The notes under the pieces were generated by a model. That model was not told where the DNA came from, ran no database searches, and saw nothing but the letters and a program-made list of their open reading frames with translations. A program made the translations under genes and the position numbers. Shown here in pieces: positions 59,667 to 64,000 of a stretch of DNA of 64,000 bases. This DNA comes from Pyropia yezoensis. Taxonomy: Eukaryota; Rhodophyta; Bangiophyceae; Bangiales; Bangiaceae. The first letter of the stretch is position 1. Each line of letters begins with the position of its first letter. The DNA is taken from contig CM020618.1 of NCBI GenBank assembly GCA_009829735.1, forward strand, positions 30,604,894 to 30,668,893. The letters run 5' to 3'.

Positions 59667-61055
59667 TCAGAGCACATCCCGCCCCGACGGAAGCGCCGCG
59701 ACCGCCGACCGCCCCCACTCCACCGCCCGCTCCACCGCGCGCCCCGCCGACACGCCACCCAGCGCAACTACCCACCGGGCTGGCGCCAAGAGCGCCGACG
59801 CCACCCGCGGGTGCACGGCAGTCGTGTAGCAGCTGGTACGGATGCCGTCCACAAGCACCCCTCCGTCGACCGTGTGCGGGTTAAAAAGGCCCCGGCCGAC
59901 CACCTGTTCCACAGCAGTGACAGTGACGGGCTCGCCGGCTGGGCCAGCAGCGAGGGTGTCCCCAACGACCACCGTCTTGGCCGCTGCAAGTCGCCCATTG
60001 ACGGGCAGGTAATGGCCAGGCGAGAGCCGCAGCGTCACTGGCGCAGTCTCCGCGGCGGACGCCTCCCCGCCGGGGGCGTCTGCCGAACCCGCCGATGTCG
60101 TCAAGGACACAAGTGTGGACACCGCGGCCGCGTCGGCGTGACTAAATGCGTAGACGCGCGACGGCGGACGGCCGCCGCCGACGGCGACCAAGTCGCCGAC
60201 GCGGAGGTCCGCCATCACCACCCGCCCGCGGCCGGCCACGACCACGGTGGCGTCGGCTGGGAAGCACACGGCGTCATCATCCGCCGGGCTGACCGTTGCA
60301 TCCACACTGGCGTCGGGCGACTCGTCCGCCGTCGGCGTCGCGTCGGGCGAGGCGGCCGGCGGCGTCGCGCCGGGCGAGGCGACCGGCGGCGCCGCTGTCG
60401 GCGAGGCCCCCGGAGATGGGGCGGGCGCGCCCGCTGCCAGCAGAAACGAGATGCTCCCCGGCACTCGCTCGGTGTGCTTTGGGAGGGTCGTGCCCGTCTG
60501 GGGCGGCGGTCCCACCGCCCACAGCACGTTGGTGGGACCCTGGCCCACCGCCGGCGCCGCGCCCAGCAGCCGGTCAAAAGTAACGACTAGCGTCCCATCC
60601 GCGTTGCGCGCGGAGGCCACGTTGGTGTAGCCCGCCTGGGCGGCCGCGTCGGCCGACATCGCCACCACCCCCGCACTTGACCGGGCCGTGAGTTCAAAGA
60701 CGCCGACCGACGCAGCGCCCGGCGCGCCCGCAGGGGAGAATCCTACAACCGCCCGCACAGGCGGGGGGGCGGGGGCGACCATCGCCGAGCCGGTGCCCGA
60801 AAAGGCCAGCCCCGCCCACCCCACCGAGGTGCTCAGATGTGCCGCTCGGAGGGTTGTGCCGTTGACAATGGTCCAGCCGACGGTCATGTCGATCTGGCCA
60901 GGTAGCTCCAGGCAGTTGGCATAGGGAAAAGGCGTGCCGCCCACGTCGATGGAACACGGGGTGATGGCTTGGCCGGCTGCGCCATGACGACAAACAAAAG
61001 ACGCCACCGTCGCCGCCAGCAAGAGGGGGACAGCCACGACGCGGGGGGGGGGCAT
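59667..61055 (-). CDS. secreted DOMON-Hint protein (hedgehog-type Hint)
   Basis: One exon, 462 aa. Residues 1-28 are a signal peptide (VVAVPLLLAATVASFVC). Residues ~45-205 resemble a DOMON domain: IDMTVGWTIVNGTTLRAAHLS, GWAGLAFSGTGSAMV, and the late strand TLVVTFDRLL...TNVLWAVGP. DOMON domains bind haem or sugar. A Ser/Pro/Ala/Asp linker (~208-260) leads to a Hint domain starting at C264 (VCFPADATVVVAGRG), with MADLRVGDLVAV, the block-B type LRLSPGHYLPVNG, VVVGDTL, and GLFNPHTVDGGVLVDGIRTSC. In hedgehog proteins the Cys and the SPGH histidine drive self-cleavage and ester formation. There is no cholesterol-binding tail of hedgehog length, and the end is basic and Ala-rich. It probably self-processes in the secretory route. 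Confidence 0.83.
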   Translation of the reverse strand: MPPPRVVAVPLLLAATVASFVCRHGAAGQAITPCSIDVGGTPFPYANCLELPGQIDMTVGWTIVNGTTLRAAHLSTSVGWAGLAFSGTGSAMVAPAPPPVRAVVGFSPAGAPGAASVGVFELTARSSAGVVAMSADAAAQAGYTNVASARNADGTLVVTFDRLLGAAPAVGQGPTNVLWAVGPPPQTGTTLPKHTERVPGSISFLLAAGAPAPSPGASPTAAPPVASPGATPPAASPDATPTADESPDASVDATVSPADDDAVCFPADATVVVAGRGRVVMADLRVGDLVAVGGGRPPSRVYAFSHADAAAVSTLVSLTTSAGSADAPGGEASAAETAPVTLRLSPGHYLPVNGRLAAAKTVVVGDTLAAGPAGEPVTVTAVEQVVGRGLFNPHTVDGGVLVDGIRTSCYTTAVHPRVASALLAPARWVVALGGVSAGRAVERAVEWGRSAVAALPSGRDVL

Positions 61056-62087
61056 GATGGGCGACGGGCGTGGGAAAGCGAAAGCAGAAGGGGGATCGTG
61101 GGGAAGGCGCTTGGAGGCGGCGGGCGCGACGCGAGCGCTTCAAAGTAACGATGCCAGAAGCGGACGTTCAAAGCGGCCGCGCAGCGAGCGCGCCATAACG
61201 CGTCTTCTCTGACGCAGCGGTGTGTTACGACGCGCTTTTTGGAGCCCCTCGAGCTCGCGAGAAAAACACGAAAAAGTAGAAAAAAACTCACTACCTTTCG
61301 GTACAGTAGTGTCCACGCCATCCAGTCGGCCCCCCCCCGCTCATACACTGGTGGAGGGCAGGCTGGATGCGCCCTGGCCAGCTCTCAGGGCCAACGTGCT
61401 CGCCCGAACGGGAGAGCACGATCTGGGTGCAACTTGGATAGTGGGCCCCGCTCGGGCGGCTCGGCGCTCACGTAGAGGCCCCCAAACACAAACACCTCCA
61501 CAGGAACAGGGCATGGAAGAAATCCTGGCGTGAGCATCTTGACCCTATGAAATACATGTGGTAGTTATGGGAGGATGTCTGTATTGTGCTTTCGAGTCGT
61601 ATGATTGCGTTCCTGAGTGGTGTGTTTTGGTGGCTTGTCCAGTATTTTCGAGATCGGTTTTCATGTCCGGTCGGCTGCCGCGCCCAACTGCGACGCGGCT
61701 GCCATCCGAGATGGGATATAGTCCATGGATGGGGAGGAGGAGGATGGACAGGCCTTTCAAGCACGGCTGTTCGTGAACCGTGAGGCAGCTCAAGAACCCG
61801 CTGGAGCGGGCGTCGATGGGGGTGCGGGGACGAGGTGCCTCCGGGAGGACAAATCTGGCCATCGCGAAAGTGGATGCCATTTGGCGCCAGACCAAGATGC
61901 AAAGACCGCCCACCGCTCCCTTTCCCCACCCACCCACACGCGCCCTCCGTCCAGCAAGCACAAAAGCCTGTTTCACATGACCCGTCCGTGGGCCACCAGT
62001 GTCTCGCAGCTTGCCGCCACAGCCCGTTTTGCCACGCCCTCTGCCCCCCCCCCCCGCACGCCCCACCCCCCACGCAATAAGCGCCAC
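61056..62087. other. intergenic between minus-strand genes
   Basis: Promoter side of the DOMON-Hint gene and 3' flank of the FN3-like gene, with a lower-GC pocket at 61530-61640. No gene was seen. Confidence 0.45.
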
Positions 62088-63520
62088 CTACTGCGGGTCG
62101 AGCGACAGGCCCGCGACGACCAGCCCCACCGCAAGGATCACCAGCACGGCAAGTGCAATGGTCTGCGTTGAGCGGGCGTTGCTGCTCTCCACCTCCACCA
62201 TGCACTGGGCAAGGTCGTTGATGGTACCGTCCTTGGACACGTCCGACACACGGTAGATCCAGTTACCCGGCGGCGGGTTGGTCGCGTCGATAAACGCGTA
62301 CGCCCCCCCGTCGGGACCCTTGGTCTGCAGCTCCGACGGTGCCGTTTGGTAGTCGGCCACAAACTCCCACGTGTCGCTCTTGCCAGCCCGGCGGGTGACC
62401 TTGAAGCCCTTGTTGTTCTCCTCGGTGCCAGTCTCCCACCGGAGGTCGACCTCGTCGCCCAGCAGGCGACCATTCAGACCGACACCGGCCAGCTCTCCAG
62501 CCTGTGGGTCGTTCGCAAGGCGGCCCTTTGCGTCCGTCTTGGGCTTCTTCACCTTGCGGGGGCCTTCCTCCTCAACCAGACCACCCATCCAGGGGGCATA
62601 CGGGGTGCCATCGGGCTTGAGTAGCGACTTCTTACCACCCACCTTCTTCTCCTTCTTCTTCTTGGGAGCAGGCGCGTCCTCAGTCACCTGAGGGGGGGGA
62701 TGAAGGGAGGCAGGAGGGCAAGGGCAGGAACAGGAGGACCAGCACACATGGGACGCAGACACAAAAGAGTGCGCCAACCCGAGAAGAGGGACACCGTCAG
62801 GTCAGCACATGGACACTGAAGCCATGCCGACGCGCTCGGTCCACCATGCGGCACAGCGCTGCCGACGGTTAGAGACGCGGGTGGCCCCACGCGCCAAGCC
62901 AAACACTCCTGGTCACGCCGGTTCACTGCGTGTCAGGACGGGCTGTCGAGGGGGGGTTGCACGGCGCACGTCCACGCCGCACACCTCGCACGGCGACTGG
63001 GAGTCTGGGCCTCACGGTATCTACGGCCAAGTGGCCTAGACATCGCTCGGGGCCAGCGACAGCACCGTGACACCGTGGGGGGGACAACAGACTCGCGTCT
63101 ATCCCCCGTCCCCATGTAAACCTCCCACCCAGCACAAAAAAGGCCGCTCCCCAGGTCCGCAATCTCCTCCCCACTGCGGCCTGTCTGCCCCCTCGCCGCG
63201 GCCAAACACCCTTCCTTCCCCCCACCACCCCCGCAGGAAACCAACAAGGACAAGCCACACCCGGCCGACGATGCTTCCCGCCCCTCCATCCCCCCGGCCC
63301 CCCCGCACGCTTACATCGTGACCTGTGTACGTACCTCTGCCTTGACATCGGCCTCGGGGGCTGCGCCCTCCTCGGCCATGCGCAGCACCGACGTGCGGCA
63401 GCGGCGGGTGGAGCGCACGGCCGCCAGGCCGCGCGCCGGCCGGACGGCAGCGGCGGCCACGCCCCGCCGCGCGGGCGCCCGGCCGGGCAGGGCAGCGGCG
63501 GTGGCAAAGGCGGTGGCCAT
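62088..63520 (-). CDS. plastid FN3-like tail-anchored protein
   Basis: Two exons: 63520-63335 (62 codons) and 62687-62088, with a 647-base intron (GTACGT donor, CCCTCAG acceptor); 261 aa. Exon 1 is nearly all transit peptide (MATAFATAAALPGRAPARRG). After a Lys-rich segment (PAPKKKKEKKVGGKKSLLK), residues ~110-225 look like a fibronectin type III-like beta sandwich: VDLRWETGTEENNKGFKVTRR, TWEFVADYQTA and GNWIYRVSDVSKDGTIN. A single C-terminal membrane helix (TIALAVLVILAVGLVVAG) ends six residues before the stop. It should sit in a plastid membrane with the FN3-like domain on one face. I do not recognise a named orthologue. Start and joins are well supported. Confidence 0.8.
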
Positions 63521-64000
63521 TGTGGCAGCGTGGGGAACGGGGACGGGGCTCGGGCGGGGGACAAGGAGAAGGTAGGGGCGGTCGGGGGGGGCGGGCGGGC
63601 GGGCGACTGCTGCTGCTTCGGTCGACACCCAGAAAGTCCGCGGCGGGCAGGGACAAGGAGAGCGCGGGTGAAACTGACGGTGGTGCTGGAAGCGGCGGGC
63701 AATGGTTGCTGCAGGGTGCAGGTGCCGCACAGACGGCCGATGCAATGGGGCGGCGGGGGCCCACACAGCGACGGGCGCGGGCTGGACCGCCGAGGAACGT
63801 GTGGCTGGGTGAGATCTGCGGCCCCCCGCCAGATGTGGCCCAGGTCGGAGACCGCGGACCACCCGAAAGCCCTCCAGTTTCGAATTCCCTAGCCTTTAGG
63901 TTAGGGTACAGTGCGTACGCGATCATATCCAGGGGTCTCCCGGGGAAGTAGCCCACTTCTGTACCGCACCATTTGGAGTCGGAACAGTACTGTTCCGACT
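63521..64000. other. promoter side of the FN3-like gene
   Basis: GC-rich to 63880, then a short lower-GC end. No other gene is visible before the window closes. Confidence 0.4.

Noticed and set aside
1-64000. CRISPR array, rRNA, bacterial operon or riboswitch
   Set aside because: No regularly spaced direct repeats with unique spacers, no rRNA stretch and no bacterial gene order; the gene structures are eukaryotic.

Overview
The window looks like nuclear DNA of a photosynthetic eukaryote, most likely a red alga of the Porphyra/Pyropia kind. This is an inference from several things seen together. The DNA is very GC-rich, with long homopolymer and GCC/GGC runs. Genes are intron-poor, with short GT-AG introns whose donors are mostly GTACGT. 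Several proteins have plastid transit peptides with a phenylalanine near the N-terminus (MAFV..., MATAF...). There are also a plastid HDS, a geranylgeranyl reductase, and secreted DOMON/Hint and pepsin-like proteins. Nothing suggests a bacterial or organellar replicon.

Left third (1-23.2 kb), ordinary genes: an HROB-like recombination OB-fold gene (-), a three-domain nucleotide kinase with NDK, Dpy-30 and UMP/CMP-kinase parts (-), a two-exon FUN14 gene (+), one unplaced ORF (+), a p24/TMED cargo receptor (-), a two-finger C2H2 regulator (-), plastid HDS/IspG (+), a Lys/Ala-rich plastid protein (+) and a small Tat-type lumenal Cys protein (-). Exon joins were placed from splice signals and reading frame. 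The best supported are the zinc-finger linker restored across its intron and the 12-codon last exon of FUN14.

Middle (23.2-54 kb), a transposon-rich stretch: low-complexity and AT-richer remnants; a PIF/Harbinger element with a SANT-like gene and a DDE transposase converging on each other; a 6.6-kb CACTA-like transposon bounded by CCCTAC... inverted repeats and a CTG duplication, sitting inside a host membrane-protein gene whose frame continues exactly on the other side; inverted-repeat elements; and a young but broken Ty3/gypsy-type LTR element with near-identical LTRs and a TCCTA duplication.

Right end (54-64 kb), ordinary genes again: geranylgeranyl diphosphate reductase (+), a membrane-anchored pepsin-like protease (+), a VCBS-like gene fragment (-), a secreted DOMON-Hint protein (-) and a plastid FN3-like tail-anchored protein (-).

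Two genes belong to linked plastid pathways: HDS makes HMBPP in the MEP route, and geranylgeranyl reductase makes the phytyl chain of chlorophyll and tocopherol from a downstream MEP product. The others are housekeeping, secretory or unknown. No operon-like arrangement is visible.
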